Of a stretch of 64,000 nt of DNA, positions 35,560 through 44,903 are shown piece by piece. Numbering within the stretch: the first letter of the stretch is position 1; every line of letters starts with the position of its first letter. Source of the stretch: Bernardetia sp. ABR2-2B (GTDB lineage Bacteria; Bacteroidota; Bacteroidia; Cytophagales; Bernardetiaceae); the NCBI RefSeq assembly GCF_037126435.1, contig NZ_CP147020.1, positions 3,142,001 through 3,206,000 of the forward strand, in the 5' to 3' direction. The notes under the pieces were generated by a model. It saw only the letters and a list, made by a program, of their open reading frames with translations, was not told where the DNA came from and did not search any database. The position numbers and the translations under genes are program-made.

Positions 35560-38500
35560 ATGAACAAAAATCTTTTTATTTATTCATTCAAGTACCTTGC
35601 TGTTTTATTAGCATTGGTTACTTTTTCATCTTGTGAACGTGATGAGTTCACAGAAGACGATGCTTTTGCTTTAGAGCAAGCTCGCCTTGAAGCTCAAAAC
35701 ACTCGTAATCAAACAAACCTTAATGACGATGTAGATCGTTTGGAAAGAACGCTTGAAATTCGTCAGAGAATTGAAGCTCTTACTCGTGCTAACGCAGGTG
35801 GTAGAGTTCTTTATTCTGTTGTTGTAGTTCCAGGTAGTGATGCTGCTTTCTCTAGTGGACGTTTCGAAGAAATTGAAGGTCTTGACGGCGCTGTCGTTAC
35901 TGTATCTCAATTCAACTCTGGCAACGTTACTGGACAAGACGGTATTACTCAAGAAGTTACTACTAACGCTGCAGGTGTTGCTTCATTTGAGCTTTATAGT
36001 GGTGAAGTTACTGTAAGTATTACTTCTCCTAATCACACTACTGTAAACTATACAGCTAACCTTACTCCAGACGGTGGCGTTGCTAACGGCGCAAACGTTG
36101 CTGTAAGTAATGTTATTCCTGTATTTGAAGATCCTAATAATCCTGTTGATGCAGCTAACTTTGCTACAATCAAAGGATTTGCTTTTGCTGAAACAGATCT
36201 TGCTACTAACGCTGATGGTACTCGTAACAACTACGAAGAACCAGCTCCAGATGGCGTTAAAGTACGTGCTTTCATTGACGTGAATACTGCTTTTATGGCA
36301 AAATACGTTAATCCAATGAACGGTACTGACGAAGGTACAAACATCAACGGAAACACAACTAAGTCAGGTCTAGTTAGACGTATCGCTTATGAAGATGCTG
36401 TTTCTACTACAGATGAAACTACTCTTACTGATTTGACTGATGATAGTGGCGTTGGCGTTACTAGTGGAGCTACTCAAGGTGGTTTCTACGAAATCTCTAT
36501 GGCTGGTACTGCATCAGGTCTTCCAATTATGATGAAGTTTGATGACTTCGCTGCTAACCGTAGATATGTATTTGGTGATGAAATATCAAATAATACTGGT
36601 GGTGCTGACGGTGATTTTGGAGTAGGAACTAAGCGTTTCCTTTATACTCAAAACACTGAATTAGTAAACGGTATGGCAATGGCTAATCCAACTCCATTCC
36701 TTACAGGTGCTACTGATTTAGCTGCTAATTTCACTACTATTAATTTTGACTTCGCTACTACAGACGCTACTGCTACTGCTACTATTGCAGGTGGTGATAA
36801 AGTTGATAATATTTCTGTCAGTAATGGTGGTTATTACTACTTAGCTCCAGATGTAGAAATCTCTGGAAATGCTACTGGTACTGCTGTATTAGGTGATCTT
36901 CCTGCTGCTACACCAGGTGAGCCAGCTACACTTACTGCTGCTAGAGCTAGAGGTCTAAAACGAGTTGTTTCTGTTTCATTTACAGCTGGTTCAGGTTATA
37001 CTTCTGCTCCATCTGTTACATTTACTCGTAAATCATATACTGGTACTAATGCTGACGGTCCTATTCCTAATGGTACGGGTTCTGTGCAAGCTCCTAGTTC
37101 TGAAATTACCTATATCCAAATTGGTAATGGTGGATTCGGAATGTCTCCTGGTGTAGCAGCTGGTACTGCTGTAACTGGAGAAGGCGTTTATACAGGTACT
37201 GCTCCTGGTGTTGTTTTTGATAACAATATCCCTCCTGCTGGTGGTACTCTTGCAACTGCAACTGCTGTTGTTGATGAGACTGTTGGTACTGTAACTGAAG
37301 TTCAAATTACTAACGGTGGTGACGGATATGACAACGATGTTAATGTAACTTTCAACTATGGTAGTGATGCTGCTGTTACTGCTACAGGTACTACTCCTGC
37401 CTTGTTCAGAGAAGATGGAACTGGAGCATTAGAATGGAATACTGCTGGTGGTGGTAGAACTCTTAATTTTGTTAATCCTGTTGGTAGTACAACGATAGGA
37501 GCTAATACTGATTTAGAAGTTCAGTATGCACCAGGTTCTAACTATACATTTGTTCCTTCTGTAACTGTAACTGCAATAGCTCCTGCTGTTGTTGGTGCTA
37601 GTCAGCCTACATTAGCTGCAACAGTAGTTGATGGACAAGTTACTGCTTTGGAAATAAGTGGTGGTAATGGATATACTGCAGGTGAATATACTGGTACTAT
37701 TAACATTAGTGCAAACCCTGATGGTGTACTTGTTACTGCTGATGCCTTTACAGAAGGTGGAAGTATTGACTCATATATCCTTACTAACTATGGTACTGTA
37801 AGTTATAAAGAAACAGTAGATAATACTGCTGGAGCTTCTTTTGATTACTTGACTACTAGTGATGGTATGATGAACACAATCGGTGATATAGAGGACAAAG
37901 ATGGGAACGCTGTTACTACTACTACTGCTCAAAGAGCTGCAAGTGACTTTATCGTAGTATTTGATGATCCTGCAACAGGTAGTAGCAACGCTTGGGGATT
38001 CCCAATTTTTGATAACGAAGGAAATACTCTTGTAGGTGTTCTTATCAAAAATAAAGGTGTAGGTTATACAGGTGCAAGAACTACAGTTCCTTTCTGGGTT
38101 GTTCCTGCAGATCTTGCTGATAGTGATAGAGGTGTTTTGGCTAACTACAAAGGTACTGGTGCAGCTAATGCTACTGCTTCTGCTTCTCTTAACGCAACTA
38201 ACTTGACTATCACTTTTGATACTCCAGGTAGTGGTTATGCGGTTCGTCCTGAGTTCAGACTTTCTGGTGGAAACCTTTCTGCTGAAGATTTAGCTGGTAT
38301 CAATACAGCAATTAATGGTGCTATCCGTAACTCTCTTAACTTCAATGAAGCTGGTGAGATTACTAATGGTTCATTATCTTATACTGGTACGTTACCAGCA
38401 TTTGGTGATTTAGCTACTAACCCAATAAACGTTGCTATTAGTGTAGCTCGTTTAGAAAATGAGTTTAACGCTGAAGTAAATGCTCCAATGCTTATGGCAA

Positions 38501-38970
38501 ACGGTATGGTTACTGGTACAGGTGTATTGGCAAGAAGTTCTAACGGAACTAGCTATACAGGTCTTGAGTATTACTTAGGTGGTAATGAGACAACTGCTTT
38601 AGCTGTATTTGATGATATTGCTTTACGTACTCCTGTTTCAGGAACGTATATTACTGCTCCTGCTTTCACTGCAAACTTTGGTAACAACAATGGTGGCGCA
38701 GGTGTTCTTACAGGAACAGCAGGTAATGCTACTTTGAATCCAGCTGCACGTATTGACGGATTAGCTCCAACTAGCTTAGGAACAGTTCCTGCTGGTGCAG
38801 AAGTTAATGGTGTTGCAGTTTCTTCATTCTTCTATCAGTTGAATGATGTATCTTATGATGCAAATGGTGAGCGTTTCGAAACTATCGGAGGAAGCAGTAT
38901 GTTTGACGTTTATTCTGGTATGACTTATATCCGTGACGTAAACTATGGTACTGGTATCGAATTAGAATAA
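35560..38970 (+). CDS. Large repetitive surface lipoprotein with G-x-G-Y repeats
   Basis: I choose ATG 35560 (MNKNLFIYSFKYLAVLL), 1136 residues; the start at 35515 would precede it by 15. The lipobox is LVTFSSC, and the mature end CERDEFTEDDA is acidic like the surface-export signals of Bacteroidota lipoproteins. An Ig/transthyretin-like domain (about 80-170, GAVVTVSQF, TNAAGVASFELYSGEVTV) comes first. From about 415 to 900 at least seven repeats appear, each with an N/G-G-x-G-Y turn followed by a P-x-V-x-F-type strand: SNGGYYYLAPDVEI (418), TAGSGYTSAPSVTF (473), TNGGDGYDNDVNVTF (580), APGSNYTFVPSVTV (657), SGGNGYTAGEY (697), KNKGVGYTG (827), TPGSGYAVRPEF (884). No type IX C-terminal domain is seen. 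Codon use is strongly biased to GCT, ACT and GGT, unlike its neighbours, as in highly expressed genes. Confidence 0.8.
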   Translation: MNKNLFIYSFKYLAVLLALVTFSSCERDEFTEDDAFALEQARLEAQNTRNQTNLNDDVDRLERTLEIRQRIEALTRANAGGRVLYSVVVVPGSDAAFSSGRFEEIEGLDGAVVTVSQFNSGNVTGQDGITQEVTTNAAGVASFELYSGEVTVSITSPNHTTVNYTANLTPDGGVANGANVAVSNVIPVFEDPNNPVDAANFATIKGFAFAETDLATNADGTRNNYEEPAPDGVKVRAFIDVNTAFMAKYVNPMNGTDEGTNINGNTTKSGLVRRIAYEDAVSTTDETTLTDLTDDSGVGVTSGATQGGFYEISMAGTASGLPIMMKFDDFAANRRYVFGDEISNNTGGADGDFGVGTKRFLYTQNTELVNGMAMANPTPFLTGATDLAANFTTINFDFATTDATATATIAGGDKVDNISVSNGGYYYLAPDVEISGNATGTAVLGDLPAATPGEPATLTAARARGLKRVVSVSFTAGSGYTSAPSVTFTRKSYTGTNADGPIPNGTGSVQAPSSEITYIQIGNGGFGMSPGVAAGTAVTGEGVYTGTAPGVVFDNNIPPAGGTLATATAVVDETVGTVTEVQITNGGDGYDNDVNVTFNYGSDAAVTATGTTPALFREDGTGALEWNTAGGGRTLNFVNPVGSTTIGANTDLEVQYAPGSNYTFVPSVTVTAIAPAVVGASQPTLAATVVDGQVTALEISGGNGYTAGEYTGTINISANPDGVLVTADAFTEGGSIDSYILTNYGTVSYKETVDNTAGASFDYLTTSDGMMNTIGDIEDKDGNAVTTTTAQRAASDFIVVFDDPATGSSNAWGFPIFDNEGNTLVGVLIKNKGVGYTGARTTVPFWVVPADLADSDRGVLANYKGTGAANATASASLNATNLTITFDTPGSGYAVRPEFRLSGGNLSAEDLAGINTAINGAIRNSLNFNEAGEITNGSLSYTGTLPAFGDLATNPINVAISVARLENEFNAEVNAPMLMANGMVTGTGVLARSSNGTSYTGLEYYLGGNETTALAVFDDIALRTPVSGTYITAPAFTANFGNNNGGAGVLTGTAGNATLNPAARIDGLAPTSLGTVPAGAEVNGVAVSSFFYQLNDVSYDANGERFETIGGSSMFDVYSGMTYIRDVNYGTGIELE

Positions 38971-39023
38971 TTTTAGTCTAATGACTTTAATGATTCATAT
39001 TTGAATCCTTTATATATATAAAA

Positions 39024-39058
39024 AGAAGGCTAAGGGCAACCTTAGCCTTTCTTTTTTG
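39024..39058 (+). terminator. Strong terminator after the surface lipoprotein gene
   Basis: AGAAGGCTAAGG and CCTTAGCCTTTCT flank a four-base GCAA loop and run into six T residues. Confidence 0.9.
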
Positions 39059-39217
39059 TCATTTTTTTATAAAAATATAGATAGAAATAATTACGAATTT
39101 AATTCACTGGCTTTAAGTTAGTTATTGATTCTATAATAAGAATTAAATAAATTACTGATTTCACAATAATAAGTCATTGATATTCAATGTGTCATATTCG
39201 TGATTGGCTTCGCTGTT

Positions 39218-39347
39218 ATACTACTAGACATTTTACTAAATAGGTCAGACCGTCTATTAAAAACTAAACCTATTGACTACAAACGATCTGCTCTACGAGG
39301 CTGACCTATATGAAAATAGAGAATCAATAGTTTTTGTCTAGCAGTAT
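39218..39347. repeat. Terminal-inverted-repeat element, family G, copy 1
   Basis: The ends ATACTACTAGACA (39218) and TGTCTAGCAGTAT (to 39347) are inverted. Inner arms TAGGTCAG/CTGACCTA and ACCGT/ACGAT make the whole 130 bp foldable into one long hairpin. It is inserted in a sequence related to 19731-19800: GGCTTCGCTGTT lies left and CTTTGTCAGGTCGTAATT right. Copy 2 is at 51245. Confidence 0.85.
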
Positions 39348-39405
39348 GCTTTACTGCTTTGTCAGGTCGTAATTAATTCCTAATCAAATCATTAAAAAAA
39401 ATTTT

Positions 39406-39894
39406 ATGCGTTATTTATATGCTGTGCTATTTGTAGTTTTTTTAACTACTTTTTATTCTTGTACGAGTTCGACAGAGACTAAAGAAACCAAAACAGAAGA
39501 AACTGAAAATGTAGCTAGTGTCAATTGGAATGATACTACTGCTATGGGGAAAGTAATTAATAGACTTTATGAAGATTCTTTGCTTACAGAAGGCAACATA
39601 GCTATGAAAATCAAAGACCCTTTTATGCGTGGAGCTATTCCTTATCGCTTTGTACAGATACAAAAGATATTGCGCCCAAGGTTTAAGAAGGTTTCTTCTA
39701 CTGTTGGTTATATGCCTGTTTTGATGACTACTTCAAAAGATAGTGTAATTGTAGATTTTCAGATGACATGGAAAGATGGGAAGTTTGTGGTTACTGATAG
39801 ATTCTTACAAAAAGTAGGAACTCAACCTCGTTATGAATGGGTAGAAAATGATGAGTATTGGGTAAGAAGAGATATTATAGAAGTTGAGAAATAA
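39406..39894 (+). CDS. Small lipoprotein of unknown function
   Basis: The 162-residue protein has a lipoprotein signal (LTTFYSCTSS, Cys about 20), then an acidic/threonine-rich tether (TETKETKTEETEN) and a compact domain of about 120 residues with VINRLYEDSLLTEGNIAM, FRQ-free strands, DSVIVDFQMTWKDGKFVV and a YEWVENDEYWVRRD end. I recognise no family. It is preceded by a family G element (58 bp upstream) and ends in a terminator. Confidence 0.7.
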   Translation: MRYLYAVLFVVFLTTFYSCTSSTETKETKTEETENVASVNWNDTTAMGKVINRLYEDSLLTEGNIAMKIKDPFMRGAIPYRFVQIQKILRPRFKKVSSTVGYMPVLMTTSKDSVIVDFQMTWKDGKFVVTDRFLQKVGTQPRYEWVENDEYWVRRDIIEVEK

Positions 39895-39915
39895 TTTTCA
39901 GAATAAGATTTAGCT

Positions 39916-39954
39916 TAAAAAGCCTTTTGATTGAAGAATTAAAAGGCTTTTTTT
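39916..39954 (+). terminator. Terminator
   Basis: AAAAAGCCTTTTGATT pairs with AATTAAAAGGCTTTTTTT (39916-39954), 21 bp past the lipoprotein stop. Confidence 0.85.
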
Positions 39955-40026
39955 GTTTTGATACTCATTATACAAAACCATTTTATATAAAATTCCGTTT
40001 ATCAAACCAATAGAAATTGTATTTTT

Positions 40027-40081
40027 GACACTAACCTAGTCTGTACACAAAATTTACCGTTGCTAGTGTCCTCACGAGCGA
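40027..40081. repeat. Inverted-repeat unit whose core recurs inside a coding region
   Basis: GACACTA (40027) and TAGTGTC (40064) form a hairpin. The segment 40056-40081 (ACCGTTGCTAGTGTCC and on to CACGAGCGA) recurs inverted at 51685-51710 with 24 of 26 bases identical. It lies 15 bp upstream of the nadE start codon. Confidence 0.7.
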
Positions 40082-40096
40082 ACTACAAACGAAACT

Positions 40097-42115
40097 ATGA
40101 AATTATTAAAAGTAGCCTGTGCTGTTCTGAATCAAACACCAATGCACTGGGAGCGCAACAAAAGAAATATTCTAAAAGCCATTCAAGAAGCAAAGGAAAA
40201 AGATGTAAGTGTACTCTGTTTGCCCGAACTCTGTATTTCTGGATATGGCTGTGAAGATATGTTTTATTCTCCAAATGTTTTGGAACAATCTATACGTATA
40301 TTGTATGAGGTTTTGCCACATACGAAAGGAATCATTACTTGTTTGGGGCTTCCAATCATGTATCAAAACCGAACTTTTAATGCTTGTGCGCTTTTGGTAG
40401 ATGGAAAAATAGCTGGTTTTGTAGCCAAACGTTTTTTGGCTGGTAATGGCATTCATTATGAACCTCGTTGGTTTACACCTTGGATAGCTGAAAAGCATAT
40501 CAATTTATCTATTCAAAATCCAGAAACCAAAGAAACTGAAAGTTATCTTTTTGGAGATATTTATTTTGATATTGGAGGAATAAAAATTGGTTTTGAGATT
40601 TGTGAAGATGCGTGGGTAGCTCATCGCCCAGGACGTACTTTGTCCAACTATGGTATAGATGTTATCATGAATCCATCAGCTTCTCATTTTGCTTTCAATA
40701 AGATAAATGTTCGTAAACGTTTTGTTTTAGAGGGGTCACGTGCTTTTGGTGTGGCATATTTGTATGCTAATCTTTTGGGTAATGAAGCAGGAAGAGCTAT
40801 TTATGATGGAGGAACAATCATTGCATCAGCAGGAGAGATAGCAAATATTGGTCAGCGTTTGAGTTTTCATGATTTCCTTGTTACTAGTGCTGTTATTGAT
40901 ATAAATGCTAACCGAATTGCACAATCACAAGCAAGTATGAATTTTGATTTGCCTTCTACGCAAGAAAATAAAGTTACGATTCCATATAGTTTTCCGAATA
41001 TAGAACCAGAGCCTTACGACCCAAGCGAATCTAAATGGGAGTATAGTGATTCTATTCAAGAAGAAGAATTTACACGAGCTTTAGCCTTAGGACTTTTTGA
41101 TTATCTTCGAAAAAGCCGTTCGAATGGTTTTGTTGTTTCACTTTCTGGTGGTGCAGATTCGGCAGCTGTTGCTTGTTGTGTATATTTGTTGATAAAATTG
41201 GGGGTTGAAAATATTGGTTTAGAAGAGTTTAAGAAAAAACTCTATTATATTTCGGCTATTCAAGATTTGAGTACAGTTGATGAAATTGCCAAAAAACTAT
41301 TGCTTACAGCCTACCAACCTACTGAAAACAGTTCAGACACTACCGAAAACGCAGCCGATAAATTAGCAAAGGCTCTACATGGAACTCATTATACATTCAA
41401 TATTAATGAAGTTGTGAAAGAATACCACAAAATTATTGAGCAAGGTTTGGATAGAAAACTTACTTGGCAAACTGATGATATTGCATTACAAAATATTCAA
41501 GCTCGGGTTCGTGCGCCTTCTGTTTGGATGATTGCCAATATTTATAATGCGCTGTTGCTTTCTACAAGTAATCGTTCGGAAGCTGCCGTAGGTTATGCAA
41601 CAATGGACGGAGACACAAGTGGTGGACTTAGTCCAATTGCAGGAATAGATAAATTCTTTTTGAGAAACTGGCTAAAATGGCTAGAAACAAAAGGTGTCTT
41701 GACTTGGATTAATGATTCTGAATCTTCGTATTTCAAAATCCCAGCTCTACAATCAGTTAATATACAACAACCGACTGCCGAACTTCGCCCTTCTGAAAAC
41801 AAACAAACAGATGAAGATGATTTGATGCCGTATGACTTACTAGATACGATTGAAGAAGCTGCTATCAGAGATAAAAAATCTCCTGCTGATTGCTTGAAAC
41901 TTCTGAAACTAACTTTCAAACAATATAATGAAAAGCAACTCAAAGAATGGACAATCAAATTTTTTAGCCTTTGGAGCAGAAACCAATGGAAGCGAGAACG
42001 CTATGCACCTTCTTTCCATTTAGATGATAAAAACCTTGATCCAAAAACGTGGTGTCGTTTTCCTATTTTATCTAGTGGTTTTGAATATGAATTGGAGCAA
42101 CTTGCAACTCAGTAA
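40097..42115 (+). CDS. nadE: Glutamine-dependent NAD+ synthetase
   Basis: The 672-residue enzyme makes NAD+ from deamido-NAD+ using ammonia released from glutamine. The N-terminal nitrilase-type amidase domain (1-290) has its triad in LCLPELCISGYG (Glu), VAKRFLAGNGIHYEPRWF (Lys) and GFEICEDAW (Cys). The C-terminal synthetase domain has the PP-loop VVSLSGGADSAAVACCV and the NRSEAAVGYATMDGDTSGGLSPIAG block. The length is typical of the fused, tunnelled form. It stands alone between two terminators. Confidence 0.96.
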   Translation: MKLLKVACAVLNQTPMHWERNKRNILKAIQEAKEKDVSVLCLPELCISGYGCEDMFYSPNVLEQSIRILYEVLPHTKGIITCLGLPIMYQNRTFNACALLVDGKIAGFVAKRFLAGNGIHYEPRWFTPWIAEKHINLSIQNPETKETESYLFGDIYFDIGGIKIGFEICEDAWVAHRPGRTLSNYGIDVIMNPSASHFAFNKINVRKRFVLEGSRAFGVAYLYANLLGNEAGRAIYDGGTIIASAGEIANIGQRLSFHDFLVTSAVIDINANRIAQSQASMNFDLPSTQENKVTIPYSFPNIEPEPYDPSESKWEYSDSIQEEEFTRALALGLFDYLRKSRSNGFVVSLSGGADSAAVACCVYLLIKLGVENIGLEEFKKKLYYISAIQDLSTVDEIAKKLLLTAYQPTENSSDTTENAADKLAKALHGTHYTFNINEVVKEYHKIIEQGLDRKLTWQTDDIALQNIQARVRAPSVWMIANIYNALLLSTSNRSEAAVGYATMDGDTSGGLSPIAGIDKFFLRNWLKWLETKGVLTWINDSESSYFKIPALQSVNIQQPTAELRPSENKQTDEDDLMPYDLLDTIEEAAIRDKKSPADCLKLLKLTFKQYNEKQLKEWTIKFFSLWSRNQWKRERYAPSFHLDDKNLDPKTWCRFPILSSGFEYELEQLATQ

Positions 42116-42131
42116 TGAATGAACAAAAACC

Positions 42132-42166
42132 TACCCTAAGGGTCTTCAAAGACACTTAGGGTTTTA
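42132..42166. terminator. Terminator between nadE and the DUF3592 gene
   Basis: ACCCTAAG-GTCT and AGAC-CTTAGGGT form an imperfect stem with a short loop and TTTT tail. The two genes converge, so it probably works both ways. Confidence 0.8.
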
Positions 42167-42169
42167 AAA

Positions 42170-42904
42170 TTATTCTTGTATATTTTCTGATTCTTCCGTT
42201 GTCTCTTCTACTTCTAGTTTTTCTTCATTTAAAAAAGAAATATCAATCCAATAATTTTCTGGGTTTTCTAAATCAATATAAATGGGTAAGGTTTCTCTTT
42301 CTTCTAAAAGTTCAGTAGGGTCGGTAGCTAGAGGTTCACTCTTGAAAAGTAATACCCCTGAATCTTCATCTCTTTTCCATTCACAGAGAATAATAAACGC
42401 AGGTTTATCTTGTAGCATAATTTGAGGGTCTTGAACGACTGCTTGAACGATTCCTTCCAAAACACTTCCATTTTCTAAAAGCCAATTTCGACGGTTTGCT
42501 CGTAGCCAAATCATAAGCCCCCAAACAAGACCACCTCCCACAAATGCAATTCCTGTAATAGACAAAAAACTCATCCAAAACCACTCATAACGCACAATAT
42601 GGGCATCATCTGGGTTAATAATATCGTAATAAATTTCTACTACTTCTCCAAGGTTATAACTTGAAAAACGAGAAGCTTCATGTTTTGCATGAACCATTAC
42701 CTTTTGGCTGTCTAAGGCATAAAAACCAATAACAGGGTATGTTTTTTCTTCTGGAAGAGGTTTTATTTCGACTACTCTACCCAACGTACGCTCATATTTT
42801 GTCTGACGAATTTGTTCTTTGTTCCAGCTCTGAATAGCCAAAACAAGAAAAACCAAACCTGTCAGGATAAGTGATAAAGCGAGATAGAATGCCGTCCTTT
42901 TCAT
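42170..42904 (-). CDS. DUF3592 membrane protein
   Basis: The 244-residue protein has two membrane helices (about 6-24 and 110-133) that frame a DUF3592 domain: RTLGRVVEIKPLPEEKTYPVIGFY and SYNLGEVVEIYYDIINPDDAHI at about 40-100. This family of small beta-domain membrane proteins has no known function. The C-terminal part (150-244) is a second beta domain on the other side of helix 2 and ends with an acidic tail (EVEETTEESENIQE). It is monocistronic. Confidence 0.82.
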   Translation of the reverse strand: MKRTAFYLALSLILTGLVFLVLAIQSWNKEQIRQTKYERTLGRVVEIKPLPEEKTYPVIGFYALDSQKVMVHAKHEASRFSSYNLGEVVEIYYDIINPDDAHIVRYEWFWMSFLSITGIAFVGGGLVWGLMIWLRANRRNWLLENGSVLEGIVQAVVQDPQIMLQDKPAFIILCEWKRDEDSGVLLFKSEPLATDPTELLEERETLPIYIDLENPENYWIDISFLNEEKLEVEETTEESENIQE

Positions 42905-43018
42905 TTTTGTTTTTTTTAACTACACGAACTCTAAAATTATTTCTTATTTTGATAATCTATGCAAAATACATAAATTTTGTTCACTTTTTTAGCATTTTAT
43001 TTCGATTTTTACACAACA

Positions 43019-43051
43019 AAAAACCTAATTCCGTTTTAGAATTAGGTTTTA
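43019..43051 (-). terminator. Terminator after the small secreted protein gene
   Basis: AAAAACCTAATTC (43019-43031) and GAATTAGGTTTTA (43039-43051) are nearly perfect complements with a seven-base loop, 22 bp past the minus-strand stop. Confidence 0.85.
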
Positions 43052-43072
43052 TTTGTTCTATTTTTTGAAAAA

Positions 43073-43528
43073 TTATTTGGTAATCTTAAATGCTAAAAAC
43101 GCCATACCACAAGATGTTTTGGAGTTTTTGGGAAGAAAATTGAGATAATAAGGAGCTGTTCTGTTACATTGAAAGGTAATAGAAGTATAAAATTTCTTCG
43201 AACTTGCATCATAATTAGAAGCTATAACTTTTCCTGAAAGTTCTTTAAAATTAGCAATAATATTATTTGCACCACCTTCACTACTCAATACGACAAGTGT
43301 ATAGGTATTTCCTTTAGTCATAATGACGGTGTAATTTCTAAAGTTATTACATCCCCTACAAGTACGCTGAACACGATAGCTTTTTGAAAGACGGTAACCA
43401 TTTTTAGATATTTTTTTCATTACTTTTACTTGAGCCATCGAATCTATATTACATTGAGCATAGGCTTCGGAAGAGCTACCAAAAGCCATAAAGGCAAATA
43501 AACTGCACAGAAAAAGGAGAATCTTCAT
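43073..43528 (-). CDS. Small secreted protein of unknown function
   Basis: The 151-residue protein has a Sec signal ending SSEAYAQC and a small beta-rich mature part. It contains a CRGC pair (TCRGCNNFRNYTVIMTKG) and two further cysteines (FQCNRTAPYYLNF, SKTSCGMAFLAFKI). The pattern NTYTLVVLSSEGG and the KSTIT-type strands suggest an immunoglobulin-like or jelly-roll domain, likely stabilised by disulfides. I recognise no family. It is a lone gene with a terminator. Confidence 0.7.
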   Translation of the reverse strand: MKILLFLCSLFAFMAFGSSSEAYAQCNIDSMAQVKVMKKISKNGYRLSKSYRVQRTCRGCNNFRNYTVIMTKGNTYTLVVLSSEGGANNIIANFKELSGKVIASNYDASSKKFYTSITFQCNRTAPYYLNFLPKNSKTSCGMAFLAFKITK

Positions 43529-43792
43529 AATTATTTTTTTTATAGGACTAGAATAAAATTAGAGACATAGCTTTTAGCAAAACAATAAGAAAAGGCACAT
43601 AAAAGCCAAAACTCTGTTTTCACTAAAATTTATGAGAAAATATAACTTATTGTAATTCAATTTACTAGCCAAAATACGAAAACGATTTTATTTTGAAGTA
43701 ATTTTTAGCAAAATCTGAATATCTTTATAACAATTATCTGAATAATTTTGATAATTGAAGGTTAAAGATAAGAAAAAAGAAACTTCAACTTT

Positions 43793-44881
43793 TTATTTTA
43801 ATTCTTCTATATAACTTTTAAGCCCTTTACTTATTTCTGTTTTTGTAATTCCATTTTCATCAAAAATCAAAAATACTTCTGTATTTTCTAATTTTTCTAT
43901 CATCTCTAAAGCTTTATCCTTTCCCAAAACCATACAGGCTGTTCCAAGAGCATCAGCAGTAACGGCATCATCAGCCAAAACTGTTGCGCTCAATAGATTA
44001 TGAGAAACAGGATAACCCGTTTTTGGATTAATAGTATGAGGGTATTTTTTACCATCTCTGATATAAAATTTACGATAATTTCCTGAAGTTACAAGAGATT
44101 TATTATTCAAAGTAACTATTGCTTGTAGTTGTCTTTTAGGGTTTGGATTTTCTTTTCCTTCTTCAATTGGTTTATCAATTCCTATTTTCCAACCCTCTCC
44201 ACTCGTACCTTTTCCATTTGCTCTGACTTCTCCACCAATCTCTACCATATAATTTTTAATATTTTTTTTCTCCAAAAAAAGAGCAATTACATCAACTCCA
44301 TATCCTTGTGCAATTGCATTAAAGTTGAGTTGAATATGTTTTTTAGTCTTTCTCAATGATTTAGTATCAAAATCAATATATTTATTGAAACCTACAAATT
44401 CTAGTAGAGAATCAATTTTTTCAGAAGGGATTTTTTTAGGCTCTTCTATTTCTCCAAATCCCCAAACACGAATTATAGGTGCAAGAGTAGGGTCAAAAGC
44501 TCCATCACTAATTTCGAAAATTTCTTTACTACGTTTCAGAACAGGATAGAAAAAATCATTTTGAAAAACTATCGCACTATCAACGTTTTCCATTGTATTA
44601 AAAATAGAAATTTCAGAAGATGGAATATAAGTAGAAAGACTTTGATTGAATGCTTTCAATACCGAATCAATCATATTTTGATAATTATTTCCTTTTGCAG
44701 CCAAGTATTTTATAGTATAGGTCGTTCCCATTGTTTCTCCATACGCTTGATATAATTTTTCATCTTCGCTTTCCAAAATACTGCCTGTATTTTCTCCACT
44801 ACGATATTTATAAATCAAGAACATCAATAGAATAAGTACACCACCATAAATTGCGTTTCGATAATAATATTTTCTTTCCAT
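43793..44881 (-). CDS. apbE: FAD:protein FMN transferase
   Basis: ApbE attaches FMN to threonine residues of proteins such as the NqrB and NqrC subunits, outside the inner membrane. The 362-residue protein has an N-terminal anchor (about 9-26, with no lipobox cysteine), then AYGETMGTTYTIKY, DGAFDPTLAPIIRVWGFG, NFNAIAQGYGVDVIALFLE, GGEVRANGKG, the HTINPKTGYPV flavin-binding motif and the Mg-binding ADDAVTADALGTACMVLG. All family motifs are intact. No Nqr or Rnf genes are nearby. It is divergent from the ABC transporter gene, and a family E element begins about 22 bp upstream of its start codon. Confidence 0.95.
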   Translation of the reverse strand: MERKYYYRNAIYGGVLILLMFLIYKYRSGENTGSILESEDEKLYQAYGETMGTTYTIKYLAAKGNNYQNMIDSVLKAFNQSLSTYIPSSEISIFNTMENVDSAIVFQNDFFYPVLKRSKEIFEISDGAFDPTLAPIIRVWGFGEIEEPKKIPSEKIDSLLEFVGFNKYIDFDTKSLRKTKKHIQLNFNAIAQGYGVDVIALFLEKKNIKNYMVEIGGEVRANGKGTSGEGWKIGIDKPIEEGKENPNPKRQLQAIVTLNNKSLVTSGNYRKFYIRDGKKYPHTINPKTGYPVSHNLLSATVLADDAVTADALGTACMVLGKDKALEMIEKLENTEVFLIFDENGITKTEISKGLKSYIEELK

Positions 44882-44903
44882 TTTAGTTTTTAGAGTTAAG
44901 GGT

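Noticed and set aside
35671-37305. Several minus-strand open frames inside the large lipoprotein gene
   Set aside because: They are serine/threonine-rich reverse readings of GCT/ACT/GGT-rich repeats, without start context or family features.
39180-39400. Possible CRISPR-like or tandem array
   Set aside because: The repeats here are one inverted-repeat element in another repeat; there are no regular spacers and no cas genes in the window.
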